From: Acidobacteriaceae bacterium | GTDB taxonomy: Bacteria > Acidobacteriota > Terriglobia > Terriglobales > Acidobacteriaceae | NCBI GenBank assembly: GCA_035944135.1 | Contig: DASZBM010000002.1 | Coordinates: 372,001 to 436,000 of the forward strand | DNA length: 64,000 nucleotides | Direction: 5' to 3' | In this document: positions 1 through 7,613 of the stretch, piece by piece | Numbering within the stretch: position 1 is the first letter of the stretch | Layout: each line of letters opens with the position of its first letter | The notes under the pieces: model-generated | Databases searched by the model: none | Told to the model about the DNA's origin: nothing | What the model saw: only the letters and a program-made list of their open reading frames with translations | Made by a program: the position numbers and the translations under genes

Positions 1-2018
1 ACCAGGACCACGGCGTCGGCATCGTGTGCCAGGACCACGCTGTCCGTGATGGAAAGCAGCGGAGGCGAATCGAGGACGATGTGCGTGTAGATGCCGCGGC
101 ACTCGGCCAGCAGACGGTTCATGGCATCCGATGCAAGCATCTCGGTGGGGAAGGGAGGTACCGGACCACTGACCAGGATATCGAGCTTTGCAACCTCGGG
201 AACCTGCTGGACGGCCTCGTGCAAAGACACGCTTCCTGTAAGGACGGAAGTGAGGCCGACCTTTCCATTGATGCTGAAGCGGTGGTGAACGGTAGGGCGG
301 CGCAGATCGGCATCGATCAAGAGGACGCGCACGTCGCGCTGGGCAAGGACGCAGGCGAGATTCATGGCGACAGTCGTCTTGCCCTCGCTGGGCGTGGCAC
401 TGGTCAGGAGAATGACCTGCGGCTCGCGGCCGGCAACGGAAAGCAGCAACGAAGTTCGTAGAGCGCGGAAGGCCTCTGAGAACTGGGACATGGGTGCCCC
501 GACCACGCCGAGATTTCGTTGCACAGATGTCTGGCCGGCAAGTTCGGCCGCACTTCGGCGGATGCGGGGAATGAGAGCGAGTGAGGGCAGCCCGGAGATC
601 GATTCGATCTGCGCTACGGTGCGGATTCCGGTGTCCAGGCTCTCGAGGACGAAGGCGATGACGATGCCAAGCGTAAGCATCAGGATGCCGTCGACAATCA
701 TCATGCTGGACCTCGATTGCAGCGTGGGTCCGGTCGGCGGCACGGCGTTGTCGATGATGTCTATCTCGGTGGACTCCAGGCCGGCTTCGATACCTGCGGT
801 GCGCAACCGCTGCGACAGGCCTTCGTAGAGAGTGCGGTTCGACTCGAAGTCGCGCTGCCGGAGCGTGTACTCGACGAGGTCGTCGCGGAGCTTGTAAGCC
901 TCTTCTTTTTCCGTTTCCAGGGCGGCGCGTGTCTGCTGCTCGTTGACGTTTGCGGCAACGTACGCCTCGTGAGCCTGATCCACGAGCCGCTTCTCCTCGT
1001 CGGCGGTCTGTTTGTCAATTTGCGAGATCTGGTCCTGTAGCGCCAAGACCTGGGGATGTTTCGGCCCCAGAGCTGCATTCAGCTCAGCGTAGCGAACCAT
1101 CAACTGTTGCTTGGTGGATCGCAGACCGGCGAGGTTGCTGGACAATGCACCTGCCACCCCTGCGCCGATCGTCCCGTCTAGCGCGTCGGGGTTCATCCCG
1201 GAGAGCGTCTTGTAGCGGGCCTGCTGCTGAATTCGGGCAATCTGCGCCGTGCTCACGGCGCGCGTCAGGTCGTCGAGGGTGGATTGAATCTGGTTGTGCT
1301 GCGGATCGAAGCCCAGGACACCGATTCGCTTCTGGAGATCGATGAGTTGCTCCTGCTGGGTCTCGACCTGCTGCTTCAAGTCGCGGAGCTGCAGGGAGAG
1401 GAAGTCCGAGACGCGCTGGGTTGCTTCGAAGCTGGACTGCAGATCGCGCTGGATGAATTCGCGAATAAGCCGGTTGACGATATCGGCTGAGAGCTTGGGA
1501 TCAAGAGTCCGGCAACTGATCACGACGAGATCAGTCTTTGGGACGACCTCCACGCCGATATCGCCGTTCAGCCCATTCAACGTGCCTTGGCGGACATTAA
1601 GGTCGTCCAGGCTGAGGTGAAGGTTCGGACCAGTGTAGCCGGTGAAGGCGGCGTTGTTGGGCAGATCCAGATCGCGCGCAACGGTCAGGAGAACGGTGTC
1701 GCTTTTGATGATGGCGACTTGTGTCGACAGCGAGGAACTTGCGGATCCGTAGCCCGGGCCGCCGCCGACGCGAAATTGCTGGGATGAGCCGGTGCGAATC
1801 TCAATGGTGCCCGCTGCTTGATACATCCGCGGCTGCGTGGTGCCCTTATAAAAGCCCCAGGCGAGCCCCAGCGCCGTGATGGCTGCGATGAGGTATTTGC
1901 GCTTCCTGACTGTGAGGAGCGCCTCCGACAAGGTCGTATCAGCTGGATTCTGCGCGGCCCCAGCAGGCGAGTTCGCATCTGCTGGCAGTGGAGACACTTC
2001 GGCCCTTTCGGAGATCAT
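1..2018 (-). CDS. Chain-length determinant / tyrosine autokinase (Wzc-type), C-terminus cut by window edge
   Basis: Inner-membrane BY-kinase thought to control exopolysaccharide polymer length and export. Reading the minus strand from ATG at 2018 gives an open frame to the window edge (about 672 residues). The start follows AAGGAG with good spacing. Visible parts, in order: a first membrane segment near residues 40-55, a Wzz-like region, a long coiled-coil region, then the kinase with Walker A SATPSEGKTT near residue 545, Walker A' LLIDADLRRP near 567 and a Walker B HIVLDSPP near 645. The C-terminal tyrosine tail lies outside the window. It diverges from the UDP-sugar genes and probably works with them in polysaccharide assembly. 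Confidence 0.9.
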   Translation of the reverse strand, partial: MISERAEVSPLPADANSPAGAAQNPADTTLSEALLTVRKRKYLIAAITALGLAWGFYKGTTQPRMYQAAGTIEIRTGSSQQFRVGGGPGYGSASSSLSTQVAIIKSDTVLLTVARDLDLPNNAAFTGYTGPNLHLSLDDLNVRQGTLNGLNGDIGVEVVPKTDLVVISCRTLDPKLSADIVNRLIREFIQRDLQSSFEATQRVSDFLSLQLRDLKQQVETQQEQLIDLQKRIGVLGFDPQHNQIQSTLDDLTRAVSTAQIARIQQQARYKTLSGMNPDALDGTIGAGVAGALSSNLAGLRSTKQQLMVRYAELNAALGPKHPQVLALQDQISQIDKQTADEEKRLVDQAHEAYVAANVNEQQTRAALETEKEEAYKLRDDLVEYTLRQRDFESNRTLYEGLSQRLRTAGIEAGLESTEIDIIDNAVPPTGPTLQSRSSMMIVDGILMLTLGIVIAFVLESLDTGIRTVAQIESISGLPSLALIPRIRRSAAELAGQTSVQRNLGVVGAPMSQFSEAFRALRTSLLLSVAGREPQVILLTSATPSEGKTTVAMNLACVLAQRDVRVLLIDADLRRPTVHHRFSINGKVGLTSVLTGSVSLHEAVQQVPEVAKLDILVSGPVPPFPTEMLASDAMNRLLAECRGIYTHIVLDSPPLLSITDSVVLAHDADAVVL

Positions 2019-2137
2019 CGCTCCTTAGTCTACTTGAAAACCAGCGGACACCGGGCATGGCAGCCGGTGAGCCCGGCAAGGCTCTACAATCAAAGGCAAA
2101 CCGGAAATTTTCGATGAGCGGAAGTCAAGGAGCATTG

Positions 2138-3556
2138 ATGGAGCATGGTTGCCAGATAGCAGTTGTCGGCTCGGGATACGTGGGGCTCGTCGCCGCGATC
2201 TGTTTTGCGGAGATCGGTCACCGGGTGATCTGCGTCGACAACGACGAGCGCAAGGTGGCGGCGCTCCAGGCGGGCGACAGCCTTATTCACGAAAAGCACC
2301 TTCCCGAGTTGCTGGGGCGGTACAGAAACACGCGCGTACGGTTTACGACTGATCTCGCCGAAGCGACCCGCGAGTGCGATGCGATTTTCATCGCAGTGGG
2401 CACACCCCAGGCCGAGAACGGCGACGCCGACCTCTCCTATGTGGAGGCAGTCGCAAGTGAGATTGCGCGGCACATCAGCGGATACAAGGTCATCGTGGAG
2501 AAGAGCACGGTGCCGGTTTACACGAACGAGTGGATCCGCCGGGTGATCGAGCGTAACGGCGTCAATCGCGACGCGTTCGATGTGGTCTCCAATCCGGAGT
2601 TCCTGCGCGAGGGCACCGCAGTAGAAGACTTTCTGCACCCGGACCGCATCGTGGTCGGGGCGGACAGCCAGCGCGCAGCTGCGCTTCTGAAGCAGGTTTA
2701 CTCTCCGCTGGTGACCGGCGCGTACTACGAGAAGGACGGAGCGATCGAGGGCGGATGCTCAATGCAGTCGCCGCCGCCGTTGCTGATGACTTCGACGAAG
2801 AGTGCAGAGATCATCAAGCACGCGTCGAATGCGTTCCTGGCGTTAAAGATCTCGTTCATCAATGCAGTTTCGAATTTGTGCGAGGCTGCAGACGCCAACG
2901 TGGAGCAGGTGGCGCGCGGCATCGGCCTGGATTCGCGCATCGGACCGCGCTTTCTGCGGCCGGGCATCGGTTACGGCGGTTCGTGCTTTCCGAAAGACGT
3001 CGCAGCGTTCCGTTCAGTCGCGCAGCAGATGGGCGTGGACTTCAGCCTGCTCAGCGAGGTCGAAAAGATCAACGTTCAACAGAAACGGCGGTTTCTGAGC
3101 AAGGTGCGCTCCGCGCTGTGGACACTGCGCGGAAAGCGGCTGGCGGTGCTCGGGCTGTCCTTCAAAGGGGAAACAGACGATATCCGCGAATCGCCGGCAA
3201 TCGATCTGGTTGAGATGCTGTTGGGCGAGGGATGCTGCATTGTGGCATACGACCCCGCGGCAACAGATCGCGCGCGTTTGGAACTGCCTGCTTCGCAGTA
3301 CATGAGCTACGCAGCCGACGCGTACGAGGCAGCCAGGGACGCCGATGCTCTTCTGATCCTCACGGACTGGAAGGAGTTCGCCGAGCTTGACCTGCGTAAG
3401 ATCCATGCGGCGCTGCGATATCCGATCGTGGTGGACGGCCGCAACCTCTTCGATCCGGCGTTGATGCAGGAACAGGGGTTCACCTACATGAGCGTCGGAA
3501 GGCCGACCGCGACTCCAGTGCGCGAAACGGTTTCCGATGCAATCGGAAGCAAATAG
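2138..3556 (+). CDS. ugd: UDP-glucose 6-dehydrogenase
   Basis: Oxidises UDP-glucose to UDP-glucuronate with two NAD+, in the cytoplasm, as a precursor step for exopolysaccharide. The 472-residue product has the N-terminal Rossmann motif GSGYVGL (residues 11-17), the central helix with the family lysine in LALKISFIN, and the catalytic cysteine in GGSCFPKD (about Cys283). The frame is open upstream to 1988, but the ATG at 2138 is preceded by AAGGAG at a 6-7 nt spacing and begins exactly at the dinucleotide fold, so it is chosen. An insertion rich in Tyr and Pro sits before the TSTKSAE helix. The next gene consumes its product. A GDP-mannose dehydrogenase is less likely, given the decarboxylase neighbour. 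Confidence 0.92.
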   Translation: MEHGCQIAVVGSGYVGLVAAICFAEIGHRVICVDNDERKVAALQAGDSLIHEKHLPELLGRYRNTRVRFTTDLAEATRECDAIFIAVGTPQAENGDADLSYVEAVASEIARHISGYKVIVEKSTVPVYTNEWIRRVIERNGVNRDAFDVVSNPEFLREGTAVEDFLHPDRIVVGADSQRAAALLKQVYSPLVTGAYYEKDGAIEGGCSMQSPPPLLMTSTKSAEIIKHASNAFLALKISFINAVSNLCEAADANVEQVARGIGLDSRIGPRFLRPGIGYGGSCFPKDVAAFRSVAQQMGVDFSLLSEVEKINVQQKRRFLSKVRSALWTLRGKRLAVLGLSFKGETDDIRESPAIDLVEMLLGEGCCIVAYDPAATDRARLELPASQYMSYAADAYEAARDADALLILTDWKEFAELDLRKIHAALRYPIVVDGRNLFDPALMQEQGFTYMSVGRPTATPVRETVSDAIGSK

Positions 3557-3637
3557 ACGCGAGCGGATGAAGGCGGATGCACGCGAAATAGGACGCGAGC
3601 GGTTGCGGAAAGATGCACGCTGCGCAAGGGAGCAGGA

Positions 3638-4654
3638 ATGGCTTCAAAGAAAGTTCTGGTGACGGGCGCGGCGGGTTTTCTGGGATCGCACCTTTGTGAT
3701 GGGCTGCTGGCTGAAGGAAATGAGGTTATCGGCGTCGACAATCTCGCGACTGGAAGTCTCGCCAATCTGCGGCACCTTCAGGGTGAACCGCGTTTCCGAT
3801 TCGAGCAGATCGATATCTGCGACCCGTTCGACGTCGGCCAGGTGGACTACGTCTTCAACTTTGCTTCGCCCGCGAGCCCGGTGGATTACATGCGGCTCGG
3901 AATCGAGACGCTGCGCGTGGGCTCGGCGGGCACGCTGAACACTCTTGAGATTGCGAAGCGATACGGCGCGGGCTATCTTCATGCGTCAACGTCGGAGTGC
4001 TACGGCGATCCAGAGGTGCATCCGCAGGTGGAGAGCTACTGGGGCAATGTGAACCCGATCGGGCCGCGTTCGGTGTATGACGAATCGAAGCGTTTCTCGG
4101 AGGCGGCTGTTTCGGCCTATCGGCGCTATTACGACGTGAACACGCACCTGGTGCGGATCTTCAACACGTATGGCCCGCGGCTGCAGGCGAACGACGGACG
4201 TGTGATTTCGAACCTGATGATGCAGGCACTACGTGGCGATCCGCTGACCGTTTACGGCGATGGATCGCAGACGCGCAGCTTCTGCTATGTCTCGGACCTC
4301 GTTGACGGCATACTGCGGCTGTCAAAGTCAGACGAGCACGACCCGGTGAACATCGGAAATCCTAACGAGTGGACGATCCTCGAGTGCGCGCGAGAGATTC
4401 AGTCGCTGATCGGCTCGCAGTGCGAGATCGTCTTCCGGCCGCTCCCGAAGGATGATCCAAAGCAGCGCCAGCCGGACATCACGCGCGCCAAAACGCTGCT
4501 CGGGTGGGAACCAAAGGTCCAGCTGCGCGAGGGACTGACTCGCTCACTCGATTACTTCCGCACTGCGGTTGAAGCTGAGAAGGCGCAGCCGCAGGCTCGC
4601 GCAGCAGCGGCCCAGCAGGACGAGGAGTACTTCCGCCTCGCCTCGGGCCGCTAA
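3638..4654 (+). CDS. UDP-glucuronate decarboxylase (UDP-xylose synthase)
   Basis: Extended short-chain dehydrogenase that decarboxylates UDP-glucuronate to UDP-xylose through a bound-NAD cycle. The 338-residue protein shows the nucleotide motif TGAAGFLG (residues 9-16), the [14 protein letters not shown] segment typical of the family, the [10 protein letters not shown] stretch, and the catalytic pair Tyr147/Lys151 in YDESK. The tail is Ala/Gln-rich and probably disordered. It lies 81 bases after ugd in the same direction, so the pair supplies UDP-xylose, presumably for the polymer handled by the divergent Wzc-like protein. Confidence 0.92.
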   Translation: MASKKVLVTGAAGFLGSHLCDGLLAEGNEVIGVDNLATGSLANLRHLQGEPRFRFEQIDICDPFDVGQVDYVFNFASPASPVDYMRLGIETLRVGSAGTLNTLEIAKRYGAGYLHASTSECYGDPEVHPQVESYWGNVNPIGPRSVYDESKRFSEAAVSAYRRYYDVNTHLVRIFNTYGPRLQANDGRVISNLMMQALRGDPLTVYGDGSQTRSFCYVSDLVDGILRLSKSDEHDPVNIGNPNEWTILECAREIQSLIGSQCEIVFRPLPKDDPKQRQPDITRAKTLLGWEPKVQLREGLTRSLDYFRTAVEAEKAQPQARAAAAQQDEEYFRLASGR

Positions 4655-4674
4655 AGCGCGTCAGGGCCGGACAG

Positions 4675-6792
4675 CTATTTCGCTTTGGTCTGCAGTTCGG
4701 TGTGCAGCTTGGGGTAGAACTTGATCTCCGCTGCGACAACAACGTCGTTCTGCTGGCCGGTCTTGTAAACGGGAGCCTTCCAGCGCTCGTACTGCATCCA
4801 GGCGTTGAGCTGAATATCGCGGCGCAGGTTTTTCACGACATCGACCGTGAACTGGTTCTGCGTCGTCCCATCGGGAATGAAGTCCTTCGGGCCCTTCTTG
4901 TTCATGTATTCGAGCTGCACCCACTCGTCACCGGAGAGGTGATAGGTGAGCCAGGCGTTGCCGCCCTTCGCCTCGCGTCCAATCTCGTCGCCCATGATGA
5001 AACCCTTGTTGGTGTAGCCCTGGCGCTGAACGATCTCGTAGTAGTTGAACTGACCGCCCAGGCTGCGCAATGTTGAGGTGTCGGTGCTCGCCGCTTCAAC
5101 GCGCAGATCGAGTTTTTCCATGTGCGGGAAGTGCGAGAGATAGATGCCCGGGCGATAGGCAGCGCGGCGCGGTGCACTGATCGGCGTCACGTCGTCATGG
5201 CAGATTGAGTCTGTGTACAGGGTCACGTATTTACGCATGAACGGCAGCCTGTAGGAGAAGGTGAACGCGCTGTAGCGCGCTCCTGGATCATCGCGCGAGT
5301 ACTTTTCGCCTGCGGTCGTATCGCTGAAGGAGAAGAAGCTCTTCAGGAACGTATGAATCGTGATGGGCTCTGTGCACGGGTATATTGTCCCGTCAGGTGC
5401 GAAACAGCCGTGTCCCTTGCCGCCCCAGATGACACTGCGCTGGAAGCTGAAGTCGAAGTTCTTCGTGGGTTTGAAGGAGAATACTTCGGAGTGCATCCAC
5501 GGATCGTTCGGTGCGGAATGGCCCTTCAAAGAGCCGACCATGAAGTCATAACGCAGCGGACCGAGTACCCTGCTCAGCAGGGGAATGTACATCGGGTCTA
5601 CGCGATTGATGCGGAACGAGTACATGTTCTCGGCATTGTTGCTCAGTGCCATGCCGCCACCCATTCCGGGTCCAAGCCATGAGTCAGACTTCCCGAACGA
5701 GATCTCATGGCCCCACCAGTGGGCCGCGAGATTTGCTTCCTGCAGCCGGAAGGTGGTCACCGCGTTGTTGGTGCTTCCGTACGGAATCGTAGACTGCGGA
5801 TCGTTGGGCGGAGTGAACGGACAGATCTCGTCAATGCAGGAGACCTGGTTGGCCAGAGCCAGGGTGTAACCGTCATACGCGGGAGCGTGCTGGAACTCGC
5901 CGCGAACATAGAGCGAGAACCGGCCATACTCATTCACGCTGGAGAAGCCGGTTACATTGTTGAAGCCTGTTGAATATGGGCGGCCGTAGTCGTTATAGAC
6001 CGATTGCCCGAGGTGATAGCTGTCACGCAACACCGGCCCGCCGATTCCCATCAGCCGCGTGTACACAGACTGTAGACCGTACACCGCGCCGCGAGTCAGG
6101 TTGTTTCCGGGTGTCTCTTCAGCCAGATAGTCCTGCAGCTTGGCGAGGATGGCCGTCGCCTCCGGATCGCCGTCGGAGGTGATGTCGTCGGCGCTCCCCT
6201 GAAGCATGTGCAGCAGACTGCGCCGGGTCCACGGCCGCATCGAGATAAATGCAGTGTCGAGATAACCCATCGAATACAACCGGAGCGTCAGCGGATAGAC
6301 GATGCTGTCCACCGGAATGTAAGTCGAACCGAGCGCATCCCCGCGCGCCTCACCGGGGACGGGACCATAGGCCGGCATGCTTGGGACGGAGGCCACGGGA
6401 ACCGCGGGCGGTATCACGACCGGCGCCGGAGTGGGCGGGTTCTGCTGGTTCTGTACCTGGATCGGCTGCTCCAGTTGATCAGGCGCGGTTGTCGCCGGAG
6501 TTGTGGGTGCAGCAGGCGGGGCGGTCTGTGGCTGCGCCGGGACTGTCTGAGTCTGTGTCGGCTGAGTGCTCTGCGGTTGTGTCGTCTGCTGCTGTGCAGG
6601 GGCGGTCTGGTCGTTTGCCGCTGTAGGCGCGGCCACGGAAGGAATGCTGCTTGCGGGCGCCGGTGTGGCCGGCGGCACGGATCCTGGAGCTTGCGCCGAT
6701 GCGGTCTTTCCGCTGATGAAGGTGGCAGCGATCAGCAGCGCGAACAGCACTGCCGCAGGTGGCCAGGGGCGGGGGGACCGCGAAAGAAACAT
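4675..6792 (-). CDS. Capsule-assembly Wzi family outer-membrane protein
   Basis: Predicted outer-membrane beta-barrel that retains or anchors surface polysaccharide. The 705-residue product begins with a signal peptide (hydrophobic residues 12-30, cut likely after TASAQA). A Pro/Thr/Gln low-complexity stretch follows to about residue 135. The remaining 550 residues are rich in alternating aromatic strands, with features expected of Wzi-like barrels (for example SFGKSDSWLGPGMGGG). E. coli Wzi is shorter and lacks the Pro/Gln linker. It faces uxs, leaving only 20 bases between the stops. A TACACT box lies 6 nt before the ATG. Confidence 0.8.
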   Translation of the reverse strand: MFLSRSPRPWPPAAVLFALLIAATFISGKTASAQAPGSVPPATPAPASSIPSVAAPTAANDQTAPAQQQTTQPQSTQPTQTQTVPAQPQTAPPAAPTTPATTAPDQLEQPIQVQNQQNPPTPAPVVIPPAVPVASVPSMPAYGPVPGEARGDALGSTYIPVDSIVYPLTLRLYSMGYLDTAFISMRPWTRRSLLHMLQGSADDITSDGDPEATAILAKLQDYLAEETPGNNLTRGAVYGLQSVYTRLMGIGGPVLRDSYHLGQSVYNDYGRPYSTGFNNVTGFSSVNEYGRFSLYVRGEFQHAPAYDGYTLALANQVSCIDEICPFTPPNDPQSTIPYGSTNNAVTTFRLQEANLAAHWWGHEISFGKSDSWLGPGMGGGMALSNNAENMYSFRINRVDPMYIPLLSRVLGPLRYDFMVGSLKGHSAPNDPWMHSEVFSFKPTKNFDFSFQRSVIWGGKGHGCFAPDGTIYPCTEPITIHTFLKSFFSFSDTTAGEKYSRDDPGARYSAFTFSYRLPFMRKYVTLYTDSICHDDVTPISAPRRAAYRPGIYLSHFPHMEKLDLRVEAASTDTSTLRSLGGQFNYYEIVQRQGYTNKGFIMGDEIGREAKGGNAWLTYHLSGDEWVQLEYMNKKGPKDFIPDGTTQNQFTVDVVKNLRRDIQLNAWMQYERWKAPVYKTGQQNDVVVAAEIKFYPKLHTELQTKAK

Positions 6793-6798
6793 GTTGTC

Positions 6799-6804
6799 AG
6801 TGTA
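6799..6804 (-). promoter_or_regulatory. Candidate -10 box of the wzi-like gene
   Basis: TACACT on the minus strand, six bases before the ATG at 6792. Transcription would begin at or next to the start codon, so the mRNA may be leaderless. No clear -35 box was seen. Confidence 0.35.
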
Positions 6805-6854
6805 AAGGCTTAGAACGAGGTAGAGGATGTCGAGACATTCATATTGCTTTGTGA

Positions 6855-7550
6855 TTACAAACGGATTTTGCGGGCAACCATATACGCTTCGAGCCGCTTA
6901 ATCGGCTGCTGACGCGGCGCGAGACGCTCCGCGCTGAGCATCGCCCATATCACTGAAGGCCCACCGCCGGAGCGCGCGCGAGCTGATGTCTCCTGCATCA
7001 CGCGATAGACCGCAACTGCATCTTCGCCATCGACAGGGAAGTGCGGCAGGTGCAGGCTGCTGCCCAACTTCGTCAGTTCCGGCCACAGGAGCGGAGCGGC
7101 CATGCGCGAGGATTTCGACGCGCGTCTGCTAACAGGGTTCGAGCCATCATCGGCGACGATCAGGAGGAACGGCAGCCGGTCGCGATGTGCCCAGCGCAGA
7201 GCGTCCGCCCATCCGTTCTCCGGCGCGCCAGCCGCAACGAACGCAACTGCGAGCCGATCCGTGCCCGCCGTCTGCATACCGCGCGCCGCTCCTGCGCACA
7301 GCGGAATGCGAAGACTCTGCGGCACATCGTGCGCGTCTTCACCGGCGGACGATTTTGGTGCAAGCTCGCGAAGCGTGCGGTCGTCTGGATCGCCGGATAC
7401 GAGATCGCCCGCAGAAAGATGAATCAGTGTGGCGGCGAGCAGCGCCTCCCGCGCGGCGTTCGAGCGCCGGCGGTCGGACGTGCGGATGCGCTGCATGAGC
7501 GCGTGAAGTTTGCGGAGGCGGTCCTGAGGCAGCAGGGGATTGTCGGCCAA
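6855..7550 (-). CDS. Degenerate thiamine-diphosphate E1-alpha-like protein
   Basis: The 231-residue product resembles the second half of 2-oxoacid dehydrogenase E1-alpha subunits: an LRIPLCAGAARGMQ segment, then RLAVAFVAAGAPENGWADALRWA, LPFLLIVADDG, and VDGEDAVAVYRVMQE, each in family order. The thiamine-diphosphate motif GDG...NN is not intact: the GDG position reads AAG and the NN position reads DD. The protein is also far shorter than a real E1-alpha (about 330 residues or more), so catalysis is doubtful. The start is TTG with AGAGGA nine bases upstream. It follows aceE by 63 bases on the same strand, suggesting one operon and a structural or regulatory role, which is inference. Confidence 0.7.
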   Translation of the reverse strand: MADNPLLPQDRLRKLHALMQRIRTSDRRRSNAAREALLAATLIHLSAGDLVSGDPDDRTLRELAPKSSAGEDAHDVPQSLRIPLCAGAARGMQTAGTDRLAVAFVAAGAPENGWADALRWAHRDRLPFLLIVADDGSNPVSRRASKSSRMAAPLLWPELTKLGSSLHLPHFPVDGEDAVAVYRVMQETSARARSGGGPSVIWAMLSAERLAPRQQPIKRLEAYMVARKIRL

Positions 7551-7613
7551 AACGGCAATTCCTCTTCTTCGAGAGTTTCGTGATCGGGTCGAGCTTCCAA
7601 TTCGAAATGCAGA

